DNA from: Altererythrobacter rubellus
GTDB taxonomy: Bacteria > Pseudomonadota > Alphaproteobacteria > Sphingomonadales > Sphingomonadaceae
Assembly: GCF_030284385.1 (NCBI RefSeq)
Contig: NZ_CP127221.1
Location: forward strand, 1,116,001-1,180,000
Length of the DNA stretch: 64,000 nucleotides
Direction: 5' to 3'
Positions 1 to 8,049 of the stretch are shown piece by piece (within the stretch, counting starts at the first letter, position 1; each line of letters starts with the position of its first letter). The notes beneath the pieces were generated by a model. It saw only the letters and a program-made list of their open reading frames with translations, searched no databases and was not told the DNA's origin. Both the position numbers and the translations under genes were made by a program.

Positions 1-173
1 AGAAGACCGAAGCCGAGATGCTGCGTACGCCGAACTTCGGCCGCAAGTCGCTCAATGAGATCAAGGAAGTGCTCTCCAGCATGGGTCTGCGCCTCGGCAT
101 GGATATCCCGGGCTGGCCACCAGAGAACATCGAAGAAATGGCCAAGAAGCTCGAACAGGAACTTCTCGGCTAA
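1..173 (+). CDS. rpoA: RNA polymerase alpha subunit, C-terminal end (partial)
   Basis: The window opens inside a frame that starts at base 3 and stops with TAA at 171-173. The visible 56 residues are the end of the alpha C-terminal domain: the helix-hairpin-helix stretch reading [14 protein letters not shown], then [13 protein letters not shown] and a Lys/Glu-rich tail. This domain contacts promoter UP elements and activators. rplQ follows 141 bases downstream on the same strand, the standard rpoA-rplQ end of the alpha ribosomal operon. The 5' part lies outside the window. Confidence 0.95.
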
Positions 174-314
174 GATTGGCGAAGGTGGCGGCCACAACTT
201 GCCACCAGGAACGGGCTACCTTGCACGGGCCCATTACGAACGAAGCGCTGATCCCCTCAGGAAAAGTCGGAACCGGTTTTCCGCCCGGAGGGGTCAGCCA
301 GAAAGAGATAAACA

Positions 315-734
315 ATGCGTCACGGAATTTCACAGCGTAAGCTGAGCCGTAAATCGGGCCACCGTACGGCCCTGTTCCGCAACATGGCAGCGGCTCTGAT
401 CAAGCACGAGCAGATCCACACCACATTGCCAAAGGCGAAGGAACTGCGTCCTTACGTCGAGAAGCTGATCACGCTGGCAAAGCGTGGCGGCCTGTCGAAC
501 CGTCGCCTGGCGATGAGCCGTCTGCAGGACGAAACCCAGCTGAAGAAGCTGTTTGACACTCTGGCAGAGCGCTACAGCGACCGTGAAGGCGGTTACACGC
601 GCATCATCAAGGCCGGCTATCGCGGCAGCGACGCTGCGCAAATGGCGATCATCGAGTTTGTCGAGCGTGACGAAGACGCGAAGGGCCAGGACTCTGGTCC
701 GGTCCAGAACGAAGAAGACATGGAAGAAGCGTAA
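315..734 (+). CDS. rplQ: 50S ribosomal protein L17
   Basis: This 139-residue protein is L17 of the large ribosomal subunit. The start [17 protein letters not shown] and the block [17 protein letters not shown] are the conserved family signature, and residues 1-120 cover the whole L17 domain. The last 20 or so residues form an acidic extension ([10 protein letters not shown] then EEDMEEA), a common variable tail. It is the last gene of the rpoA operon and is followed within 25 bases by a good intrinsic terminator. The ATG start follows a purine-rich stretch (GAAAGAGAT). Confidence 0.97.
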   Translation: MRHGISQRKLSRKSGHRTALFRNMAAALIKHEQIHTTLPKAKELRPYVEKLITLAKRGGLSNRRLAMSRLQDETQLKKLFDTLAERYSDREGGYTRIIKAGYRGSDAAQMAIIEFVERDEDAKGQDSGPVQNEEDMEEA

Positions 735-758
735 GCGACTTCATATCCGAACAAGCAA

Positions 759-790
759 GGGCTGGAAGGGTAACCTTCCGGCCCTTTTTT
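759..790 (+). terminator. Intrinsic terminator after rplQ
   Basis: GGGCTGGAAGG at 759-769 pairs with CCTTCCGGCCC at 774-784 (one G-T wobble) around a GTAA loop, followed by six T residues at 785-790. It would end the rpoA-rplQ transcript. Confidence 0.9.
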
Positions 791-965
791 GATGTGTTTG
801 ACACACTTCAACCTTTCCCATAACAGGCGCCCAAGGCTGAGAGCGGCCTGCCGTCCGCGGGCGCAAGCCAGGGTGAACACTCTCACGATATCACAAATCA
901 TCTTCAGGCTAGCCGGGATGGCAATGCGGACTCCATCGTAATCGGCTTGAGAGCAGGAGATTGAT

Positions 966-1421
966 ATGATTTCGCAACACCTTCCCAATCTGGCGAATAT
1001 GAAGGTGCTGGCGCGGCGATACCGCTCCATCAAACAAACGCAGGGGCGCCATGTCTCGCATTCGCGTGCGCTGGCATTGATCGCGCGTCGTTATGGTTTC
1101 TTCGATTGGAACACTGCGGCTGCACAGGCCAGAAACCTGCATACACCCGATCGTTTTCAGGCCGGACAACATGTTGCTGGCCGGTACATGGGGCACGAGT
1201 TTCAGGCGCGCGTTGTCGCATCGACACGGCTGTCGCAAGAAGAGGTGCTGATCTCCCTCGAGTTCTGGGAGCCCGTTGACGTAGTGACGTCCAAGTATTT
1301 CTCGAACAATCGCAAGCGAGTTTCGGGCAGGATCGGGATTGATGGCCGGTCTCGGGAATGCTTGTCCGGCGGCATTCCCCACCTCGAGGTGATGGAAGAA
1401 GCAAGTATGGCGCGACCTTAG
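966..1421 (+). CDS. Hypothetical protein with glyoxalase-superfamily-associated helical N-terminus
   Basis: This 151-residue soluble protein has no signal peptide. The N-terminal third (MKVLARRYRSIKQTQG, then SHSRALALIARRYGFFDWNT) matches the pattern Lys/Arg-rich helix + SHS-x-AL-x-L-(A)-x(3-4)-G-(F/Y)-x-DWN that I associate with the helical N-terminal module found in proteins annotated as glyoxalase superfamily. No glyoxalase metal-binding barrel is evident in the remaining 100 residues, so no enzymatic role is claimed. A strong ribosome-binding site (AGGAGA at 955-960) decides the ATG. The gene stands alone between two terminators, so it is probably monocistronic. Confidence 0.7.
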   Translation: MISQHLPNLANMKVLARRYRSIKQTQGRHVSHSRALALIARRYGFFDWNTAAAQARNLHTPDRFQAGQHVAGRYMGHEFQARVVASTRLSQEEVLISLEFWEPVDVVTSKYFSNNRKRVSGRIGIDGRSRECLSGGIPHLEVMEEASMARP

Positions 1422-1441
1422 TTTAACCGCAGCAAGCGATC

Positions 1442-1475
1442 GGGCCGGTGGAGCGATCCATCGGCCCTTTTCTTT
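1442..1475 (+). terminator. Intrinsic terminator
   Basis: GGGCCGGTGG (1442-1451) pairs with CCATCGGCCC (1458-1467), leaving a six-base loop, followed by TTTTCTTTT. It ends the 966-1421 transcript. Confidence 0.85.
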
Positions 1476-1502
1476 TATCCGCGCCGGGCTAGGGTGGCGC
1501 GC

Positions 1503-2888
1503 ATGATCCGCACATCTCTCGGCGCTCTCGCGCTACTCGCTGCCATTCCCCTCGCAACCCCAGCCGTTGCGCAAGGCGCGCAGGAACAACTCGACGCTCG
1601 CTATGACCGGGCGCTGGCTGCTGGTTACAAAGCTCTGTTCCTGTGCAGCGCGATCGCGAATGCAGAGGCCAACGGCACCATGCGAACACCCGAAAGCGTC
1701 CACGAGTGGGAGCTGACAGGCATACAGGCGCCGCTGAATGATATCGTGCGCGATTTGCCCTATGAGATCATCCGCACGCCCGAATCCGGAACGGTTGATC
1801 AAGTGCGCGTCACTTGGGCCGATGACATGGGTCCGCGTACCGCGCGCTATCAGCCGCGCTTCGGCTGCGACCTGATGCCCATTGACTCCCCCGAGTTGGA
1901 GACACGAGAGCCGCTTCGCATGCGCAATTCCAGCTCAGAATCGGGCTGGTCCTTTCCTGACAGTGTGTCCGTCAACGGATTGCCAGGCGAACTCGGCGCA
2001 AAGGCGTTCGACGGGACCTATGGCGAGGGCAGCCGCACTACATCGGTCCTGGTCGTACAGAATGGCGACATTGCGCTTGAGCGTTACGCAGAGGGTTTCA
2101 ACGCTGCGACCCCGCAGCGCACCTGGTCGGTGGCCAAGTCTATCGCTGCGACGCTAGTCGGTTGGGCGGTGCAAGCCGATGACGTAACGGTCGATCAACC
2201 GGTCGGGCTGGCTTATTGGCGCACGCAAGACGATCCTCGGCGGACGATAACGATCGACCATATGCTGCGCATGGCCTCGGGGCGTTATTCAGACACGCCC
2301 GGTAACAGGACTGATCCGCTTTACTGGGGCGGAGCCACTGTGGATGAAAGTGCGACCCATTGGCCGCTCGTGCATAAACCAGGCACTGTCTATCGCTATG
2401 CCAACAATGACACGTTGATGGCTGTGAAGGCGATCCAGTCATATCTGTCTTACTATCGGCCAATGGACTTCTTCGAGAGGGTCGGGATGCACCACACGGT
2501 TGCTGAGACCGACCATCGGGGCAATTATGTGCTTTCCAGCCAGGTCTGGTCGACCGCTCGCGATCTGGCGAAGCTCGGCCAGCTATACCTAAACAACGGC
2601 GCTCTGCCTGATGGTGAGCGCCTGTTGCCTGAAAACTGGCGGCAGTATGTATCCGATCCCAGCGGCCCCCAGCCGGATGGCCCGCTTGGCTATGGCGCCG
2701 GTTGGTGGCTGCTAAACAAGCAGGATGGCATTCCGGATGATGCATTTGCAGCGCTCGGCAATCGCGGTCAGTATGTCGTGATCGTGCCCAGCCGCAACGT
2801 CGTGATCGTTCGCCGAGGCGAAGATCCGGCCGGCTATCGTTTCGATATTGCAGCCTTTACGCGCGATGTGCTGGCGACGCTTGATTAG
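1503..2888 (+). CDS. Beta-lactamase-fold serine hydrolase (class C / 6-aminohexanoate-dimer hydrolase type)
   Basis: This secreted or periplasmic serine hydrolase of the class C beta-lactamase-related family has 461 residues from the ATG at 1503. A signal peptide is visible (hydrophobic SLGALALLAAIPLATPAVAQ). The catalytic SxxK motif is in TWSVAKSIAATL (Ser about residue 209, Lys 212) and the second motif is YAN in YRYANND (about residue 299). The C-terminal third motif appears as GNRGQY rather than a lactamase KTG, which suits esterase or amide hydrolase relatives more than antibiotic resistance. A GTG at 1494 is also in frame; the ATG at 1503 is preferred because AGGG sits about nine bases upstream and the signal peptide begins cleanly. 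Confidence 0.85.
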   Translation: MIRTSLGALALLAAIPLATPAVAQGAQEQLDARYDRALAAGYKALFLCSAIANAEANGTMRTPESVHEWELTGIQAPLNDIVRDLPYEIIRTPESGTVDQVRVTWADDMGPRTARYQPRFGCDLMPIDSPELETREPLRMRNSSSESGWSFPDSVSVNGLPGELGAKAFDGTYGEGSRTTSVLVVQNGDIALERYAEGFNAATPQRTWSVAKSIAATLVGWAVQADDVTVDQPVGLAYWRTQDDPRRTITIDHMLRMASGRYSDTPGNRTDPLYWGGATVDESATHWPLVHKPGTVYRYANNDTLMAVKAIQSYLSYYRPMDFFERVGMHHTVAETDHRGNYVLSSQVWSTARDLAKLGQLYLNNGALPDGERLLPENWRQYVSDPSGPQPDGPLGYGAGWWLLNKQDGIPDDAFAALGNRGQYVVIVPSRNVVIVRRGEDPAGYRFDIAAFTRDVLATLD

Positions 2889-2949
2889 CGGCGCAACCTA
2901 GCTAGATTTTCCTGACACCCCTGGTCGCACCCACCGGAGTAAACCGAAA

Positions 2950-5097
2950 ATGATCCGCCCGATACTGCTGGCAGCTACAGCCGGCCTTATTGCTGCACCG
3001 CTTGCCGCAGGCACACCTACTGTTCCCGAATATCCCGAAACCTATGCGCAGGATCTGACCGAGACGTTCTTCGGCGAGGAAGTTGCAGACCCCTATCGCT
3101 GGCTCGAAGATGATGTTCGCAACAACCCTGAAGTCGCGCTGTGGGTTGAACGTCAGAACGAAGTTACCGATGCGTTCCTGAACCGGCTCGACAACCGTGA
3201 CTGGTTTGCGCAGCGGATTGCCGGGCTGATGGACTTCGAACGGTTTGGAATTCCGGAAAAGGCGGGCGATAACTACTTCTACACACGCAATTCCGGGCTG
3301 CAGAACCAGTCTCAGCTTTACGTGCAGACCGGCATCGATGGCGAGCGGCGCCTGCTGATCGATCCTAATGCATGGGCGGATGATGGCGCGACAGCGCTGG
3401 CCGGGTGGGAGCCTTCGCCAGATGGCTCGCTGCTCGCTTACAGCGTGCAGGACGGCGGAACCGACTGGCGCATTATTCGCGTGATCGATGTCGCGACCGG
3501 CAAGCAACTGGGCGATGAAATCCGCTGGGCCAAATTCACCGGCATCGCCTGGGTTGGCAACGAAGGCTTTCTCTATTCGCGTTTTCCCGAACCGGAAAAG
3601 GGGCAGGATTTCCAGGCGCTCAATTACAATCAGGCGGTCTATTTCCACGCCATTGGCACCGAGCAAAGCGATGACAGGCAGGTGTTTGCAACGCCCGATC
3701 ATCCGGAGCGCGGGCATTCAGCGCGCACCACGCATGACGGGCGCTGGGCCACGATGACCAGTTCGCTAGGCACGGATGATGTCTATGAAGTACATCTGAT
3801 CGATCTGAAAAGGCGCGGGCGCGATCGCTGGACTGCATTGCCATTGGTAACCGGCTTCGAAAATAGCTGGTCACTGATCGCCTCGCTTGATGGGACGTTG
3901 TACTTCACCACTAATCACGATGCGCCCAAGTTCCGCATCGTTTCGATCGATCCGGATGCTCGCGCGCCTGAATGGCGGCTGGTTGTGCCGGAAACGGATG
4001 AGCCGATCTCTGGCGCTTCCATTGTCGGTACCAAACTGGTGGTCGAATATCTGCGCGACGCCGCGAGCCGTGCGGTTGTGCTCGATCTGAAGGGGGAGGG
4101 CGCCAGTTCGATCGAATTGGCGGGGCTCGGCACCGCAAGCGGATTTGGCGGATCCCCCGGTGATCCCGAAACATTTTACAGCTTTGAAAGCTTCAACCGT
4201 CCGGACTCGATCTATCGCTTGAATTTGGAAACCGGTGAGACCGAGGCTTTTGCCAGCCCCGATTTGACCTTCGTGCCTGAAGATTATGCCATCGAGCAGA
4301 AATTCTATGCTTCAAAAGACGGCACGCGCATTCCGATGTTCATCGTGCGCAAGAAGCAGCTGGCCGAGAGCGGAGAGGCCGCGCCAACCCTGCTTTATGG
4401 CTATGGCGGATTCGATATCTCGATCACGCCGGGATTCAATGCCACCCGCATGGCATGGTTGGAAGCGGGCGGCGTGTTCGTGCTCGCCAACATTCGCGGC
4501 GGGGGCGAATATGGCAAGGAATGGCACGATGCCGGTCGCCGTGCGAACAAACAGAATGTATTCGATGATTTTATCGCGGCTGGCGAATTCCTGAAATCCA
4601 ATGGATACACCACGCCGAACGGCCTGGCGATCGAAGGGCGCTCCAATGGCGGCTTGCTGGTGGCCGCCGTGACTAATCAGCGTCCTGATCTGTTCGATGC
4701 CGCACACGCAGCTGTGGGGGTGATGGACATGCTGCGTTTCGATCGGTTTACCGCGGGCCGATACTGGGTCGATGACTATGGCTATCCCGACCGCGAAGAG
4801 GATTGGCGTATCCTGCGCAGCTATTCACCTTATCACAACGTGCGTGATGGAGTGGACTATCCGGCGGTCCTTGTGACTACGGCTGATACCGACGATCGCG
4901 TGGTTCCGGGGCACAGCTTCAAATACGCCGCAGCGCTGCAAGCAGCTGAACTGGGCGACAAGCCGCAGCTGATCCGGATCGAGACGCGCGCGGGGCATGG
5001 GGCGGGTAAACCGACCGATAAGGTGATTGCTGAAGGCGCAGATGTGCTTGCTTTCCTTGCGCATTTCACTGGATTGGCGATTGTTCAGGAAAAATAG
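2950..5097 (+). CDS. Prolyl oligopeptidase family S9A serine peptidase
   Basis: This 715-residue exported peptidase cleaves short peptides after proline. A signal peptide covers about residues 1-21. Residues 25-430 form the beta-propeller that filters substrate size, and 440-715 the alpha/beta hydrolase domain. The triad is visible: Ser565 in EGRSNGGLL, Asp648/649 in TTADTDDRVVPGHS, and His683 in RAGHGAGK, with spacing close to that of pig prolyl oligopeptidase (S554, D641, H680). Length is usual for the family. It follows the serine hydrolase by 61 bases on the same strand and may share its transcript. Confidence 0.93.
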   Translation: MIRPILLAATAGLIAAPLAAGTPTVPEYPETYAQDLTETFFGEEVADPYRWLEDDVRNNPEVALWVERQNEVTDAFLNRLDNRDWFAQRIAGLMDFERFGIPEKAGDNYFYTRNSGLQNQSQLYVQTGIDGERRLLIDPNAWADDGATALAGWEPSPDGSLLAYSVQDGGTDWRIIRVIDVATGKQLGDEIRWAKFTGIAWVGNEGFLYSRFPEPEKGQDFQALNYNQAVYFHAIGTEQSDDRQVFATPDHPERGHSARTTHDGRWATMTSSLGTDDVYEVHLIDLKRRGRDRWTALPLVTGFENSWSLIASLDGTLYFTTNHDAPKFRIVSIDPDARAPEWRLVVPETDEPISGASIVGTKLVVEYLRDAASRAVVLDLKGEGASSIELAGLGTASGFGGSPGDPETFYSFESFNRPDSIYRLNLETGETEAFASPDLTFVPEDYAIEQKFYASKDGTRIPMFIVRKKQLAESGEAAPTLLYGYGGFDISITPGFNATRMAWLEAGGVFVLANIRGGGEYGKEWHDAGRRANKQNVFDDFIAAGEFLKSNGYTTPNGLAIEGRSNGGLLVAAVTNQRPDLFDAAHAAVGVMDMLRFDRFTAGRYWVDDYGYPDREEDWRILRSYSPYHNVRDGVDYPAVLVTTADTDDRVVPGHSFKYAAALQAAELGDKPQLIRIETRAGHGAGKPTDKVIAEGADVLAFLAHFTGLAIVQEK

Positions 5098-5212
5098 GAC
5101 TTTTCTGAACAATCGCTGACACGCCAGTTCAGCGAGCCATCACCCCGAAGCATTTAGTTCTCTCATCACAGCCGAGGCAATCCCGCCACGGCCCAGATGA
5201 GGAGAACCTCAA

Positions 5213-5776
5213 ATGAGCAAGACAACACAAGCATTCGCGAAGGGTGGGATCGCAACTGCAGCCGTGGGCGCACTGGCATTGGCCGGCGCGGCTCCAGCGC
5301 AAGCGAAAAACCGCGACGACAAGATTGATGCAGGCGATGTGATCGCCGGTGCGCTGATCGTTGGTGGCCTTGCAGCCATCCTCGGGGGCTCGAACAACAA
5401 TAACCGCTATCGCGACAAATATCGCTATCATGACCGCGATTACCGCCCGCAGGGCAACCCAGAGCGTGCGATCCAAAAATGTATCAATGCCGTAGAGCGC
5501 GATGCACGCCGGGCGGGTTACCGGTTCGCCGATGTAACCGAGATCCGCGATGTCGATCGTGAGCGTCGCGGTTGGGAAATTCGTGGGCGCCTGGTGGTTG
5601 ATGAGGGACGCGGCGGTTATCGCGGCGACCGGTACCGGGATCGCAACCGCTATAATGATCGCGGATATGCCTACAACCATCGCGGCCAGAATCTTGATCA
5701 GGGACGTTTCAAATGTGAGATTCAGCGCGGTCGGGTAGTCGGCATCAATTACCGCGGTCTACGCTACCTCGATTGA
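5213..5776 (+). CDS. Secreted Arg/Tyr/Asp-rich protein with DAGDVIAG motif (paralogue 1)
   Basis: This 187-residue protein of unknown function has a signal peptide ending near APAQA (residue 31). A short hydrophobic Gly-rich segment follows (residues about 41-60, DAGDVIAGALIVGG), then runs of Arg, Asp, Tyr and Asn (RYRDKYRYHDRDYR). A central alpha/beta-looking portion contains ERAIQKCINAVERDARR, and the C-terminus FKCEIQRGRVVGINYRG carries the second cysteine. The order signal peptide, DAGD hydrophobic segment, RDY repeats, C-terminal Cys motif recurs in the next gene, so the two are tandem paralogues. The AGGAG ribosome-binding site supports the ATG. An envelope role is inferred only from export and composition. 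Confidence 0.7.
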   Translation: MSKTTQAFAKGGIATAAVGALALAGAAPAQAKNRDDKIDAGDVIAGALIVGGLAAILGGSNNNNRYRDKYRYHDRDYRPQGNPERAIQKCINAVERDARRAGYRFADVTEIRDVDRERRGWEIRGRLVVDEGRGGYRGDRYRDRNRYNDRGYAYNHRGQNLDQGRFKCEIQRGRVVGINYRGLRYLD

Positions 5777-5806
5777 TCGGGAATGACTCCAACCTCCACC
5801 AGACTG

Positions 5807-5838
5807 GGCGGTTCAGGCTTTGCTAAGCCTGGGCCGCC
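5807..5838 (+). terminator. Strong hairpin between the two paralogues
   Basis: GGCGGTTCAGGCTT (5807-5820) pairs with AAGCCTGGGCCGCC (5825-5838) over 14 bp with two G-T wobbles and a TGCT loop. The following T stretch is short (TAGCTCTTC), so it may be a terminator or an mRNA-stabilising or processing hairpin. Confidence 0.5.
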
Positions 5839-5896
5839 TAGCTCTTCGTCATAGATTCGACGCGTTTGGTGGGCGCATACAGCAGGAGGGACCATA

Positions 5897-6715
5897 ATGG
5901 CCCAATTTGTAAAGCTTGCGGTCGCTTCCGGCACGCTTGCCGCAGTATCTTTAATGACAGCACCAGTCGCGGCCGCAGACATTCCCGCTATTGCACCAGC
6001 GGTGCATTCTGAATTGCCGCAGTTCGATGTTTTCAGCGCGGACGCGATGACTGCCGAGCATCACCGCCGCTACCGTTATCGTGGCTACCGCCATCGCCAC
6101 CGCGTTGATGCGGGTGATGTGCTGGCAGGCGTGCTGATCATCGGTGGTATCGCGGCCATTGCCAATGCTGCATCGAATTCAGAGCGCCGCGAACGCAACG
6201 AGCGCTATCGTGACTATCGCGAGGACCGCAATGACTATCGCCGTGATCGTGATGATCGCCGCGATACGCGCCGTTCGTCTGGCAGCGGGCGCGGCATCGA
6301 TGGCGCGGTTGATCAATGCCTGGCGGAAATCGAGCGCGACGTCCGCGTAGACGAAGTTGAAAGCGTGGATCGGACTGGTGAAGGTTGGCGTGTAACCGGT
6401 ACTATTTTCAACGGTGACCGCTTCACTTGCACGATCGGCGCGGACGGCAGGATCGAGAACGTGAACTATGGCGACAGCTTTGCGGCGCAAGATCGCTCTG
6501 GCTCTGCTCGACCACGTCAGGTGCGCGACAACCAGTATAGCGATGATCGCTATCGCACGGCCTGGGCGCAAGTAGAACGCGAAGAACAGGTCGATCCCGA
6601 TGCAGAGCTTCGCTCTCAGCAGGTTCCGGCCTATCCCGGTGGCCCGGTGGATGGCGATCTAGAGGAAAGCCCCTCGGACGATCGCTATGCAATGGCACAA
6701 GTGCCCGCGACCTAA
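5897..6715 (+). CDS. Secreted Arg/Asp/Tyr-rich protein with DAGDVLAG motif (paralogue 2)
   Basis: This 272-residue exported protein has a signal peptide to about residue 26. A His/Arg/Tyr-rich stretch (HHRRYRYRGYRHRHR) is followed by VDAGDVLAGVLIIGGIAAI, the same short hydrophobic segment as in the upstream gene, then an Arg/Asp/Tyr repeat region (RYRDYREDRNDYRRDRDD). The motif VDQCLAEIERD parallels IQKCINAVERD of paralogue 1, and FTCTIGADGRIENVNY parallels its C-terminal FKCEIQRGRVVGINY. About 85 extra C-terminal residues are Asp/Pro-rich and unique to this copy. Function is unknown; the shared two-Cys core suggests a disulphide-linked periplasmic domain. Confidence 0.7.
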   Translation: MAQFVKLAVASGTLAAVSLMTAPVAAADIPAIAPAVHSELPQFDVFSADAMTAEHHRRYRYRGYRHRHRVDAGDVLAGVLIIGGIAAIANAASNSERRERNERYRDYREDRNDYRRDRDDRRDTRRSSGSGRGIDGAVDQCLAEIERDVRVDEVESVDRTGEGWRVTGTIFNGDRFTCTIGADGRIENVNYGDSFAAQDRSGSARPRQVRDNQYSDDRYRTAWAQVEREEQVDPDAELRSQQVPAYPGGPVDGDLEESPSDDRYAMAQVPAT

Positions 6716-6721
6716 GCCAAC

Positions 6722-7360
6722 CTAATCTGTCGTGCTTTCCGTCTCGTCATAGGATGGAAGCGCGATTTGCCATCGGATCGCCGCGCTGCGCAGCGCGAAG
6801 CCTGCTATCCATGCCGTGCCCCATACGATGGGGTTGTCGATACCCGTGGCCATGCCGCCAACGGTTAGAGCTGCGGTGGCTGCGGCTGCAGTCACATATA
6901 GCTCTGGCCGCATGATGATTGACGGCCTGCCTGCAACAACATCGCGAATAATTCCGCCCACGCAGCCGGTGATGATCCCCATAAGTGCAGCCGGTACGGG
7001 CGGGATGCCGTATGACAGCGCCTTTGCGCTGCCGAGCACTGCATAGGCCGTAAGACCCGCGCCATCGGCATAATCGAGTAATTTGCCTTCCCACCAGCGC
7101 GTGGGTGTAAACCACGCGATCAAAGCAGTGCCGAGGCATATCGGCGCGACCCACGGGTCAGTCATCCAGAACACCGGCGCGCCGATCAACAGATCACGTA
7201 CGGTGCCGCCGCCTACTCCTGTCACCAACGCAAAGAAGGCCAGCGTAACGAATGTCTGCTTGAGCTTGGCGGCAAGCAACGCGCCGGTCAGCGCAAAAAT
7301 GGCAAGGCCGAGAATATCGAGCACATCGAGTACCGGGGTGAGGACTTCAGCGCCGTTCAC
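6722..7360 (-). CDS. TRIC/UPF0126 family membrane channel-like protein
   Basis: This 212-residue inner-membrane protein belongs to the UPF0126 family (YicG-like), structurally related to trimeric intracellular cation channels. Two homologous halves each hold three helices with Gly-rich kinks. The motifs ALTGALLAAKLKQ and FFALVTGVGGGTVRDLLIG in half one are echoed by IITGCVGGIIRDVVAG in half two; the GGGxxRD motifs are family hallmarks. The frame is open far upstream, but the start is taken as GTG at 7360 (MNGAEVLTPVLDVL) because it overlaps the stop of the upstream PepSY gene as GTGA, giving translational coupling, and because it gives the usual family length. Confidence 0.85.
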   Translation of the reverse strand: MNGAEVLTPVLDVLDILGLAIFALTGALLAAKLKQTFVTLAFFALVTGVGGGTVRDLLIGAPVFWMTDPWVAPICLGTALIAWFTPTRWWEGKLLDYADGAGLTAYAVLGSAKALSYGIPPVPAALMGIITGCVGGIIRDVVAGRPSIIMRPELYVTAAAATAALTVGGMATGIDNPIVWGTAWIAGFALRSAAIRWQIALPSYDETESTTD

Positions 7361-8046
7361 GCGGCTGAGACCTTCGCTTTGCGGCGGCGGAACATCAGAA
7401 TGCAGCCAAGCAGCGCACCGATCACACCCAGAGCGGCAAACAGGATCAGGATCGGATGGCTGGTATCTTCGCGAGTCCTCAAATCCATGATGTGCAGGCC
7501 CCACATGAAATCGAACCCGCGCCACCAACGCGTGCGTACGGCCTCGATCTGGCCGGTATCGCGCCCGATATAGATATGCGCGCCATCTTCCAGTGCGACC
7601 TGCCAAACGGGCATTTCGCGACGGAAATCGAACGGGACATTGTCGGCATCGAACGCAGTCACGCTGCGTATCTGGTCGCCTCCCTTGATCTGTTCGGCCA
7701 CAATCAATCGGGCATCATTGGCGGACAGCGCGGGCAAGGCCGCCCCGCTTTGAATATCGACCCGGCGTGTGCTGCCATCCATGCCGGTAAGGATCGCCAC
7801 GGCGCGGCCATCCTGCATCACGGCGCGCATTTCGCGGATCGGAAATTCTGCACTCGCCAGCGCGCTTCCTGGCAGTACCAGCGGCTGGACCGCTTGCTCT
7901 ACACGCAAGTGATTGCCGCGCACTTCCTCGATCGGCTTGGCCGCCATGTAGAGGCCTGTCACCATCCACATCAGCGTGGGAAAACCCACCAGCCAGCCAA
8001 GCCAGATATGCCACCTGGCAAATTTAAGCATCGTCAGTTTAGGCAC
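7357..8046 (-). CDS. PepSY domain membrane protein
   Basis: This 229-residue membrane-anchored protein has an N-terminal membrane segment with Trp/His residues (ARWHIWLGWLVGFPTLMWMVTG, residues about 11-32), a periplasmic region holding two PepSY-like units, the second being MPVWQVALEDGAHIYIGRDTGQIEAV, and a C-terminal membrane helix (HPILILFAALGVIGALLGC) followed by RRRKAK. The layout resembles a reduced PepSY-TM protein. Such proteins are often linked to metal uptake or to inhibition of peptidases. It couples to the downstream TRIC gene and follows the amidase by three bases. Confidence 0.8.
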   Translation of the reverse strand: MPKLTMLKFARWHIWLGWLVGFPTLMWMVTGLYMAAKPIEEVRGNHLRVEQAVQPLVLPGSALASAEFPIREMRAVMQDGRAVAILTGMDGSTRRVDIQSGAALPALSANDARLIVAEQIKGGDQIRSVTAFDADNVPFDFRREMPVWQVALEDGAHIYIGRDTGQIEAVRTRWWRGFDFMWGLHIMDLRTREDTSHPILILFAALGVIGALLGCILMFRRRKAKVSAA

Positions 8047-8049
8047 TGC

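Noticed and set aside
2902-3717. 271-codon minus-strand frame opposite the prolyl oligopeptidase
   Set aside because: Shadow of the real gene; the prolyl oligopeptidase frame carries a complete catalytic triad.
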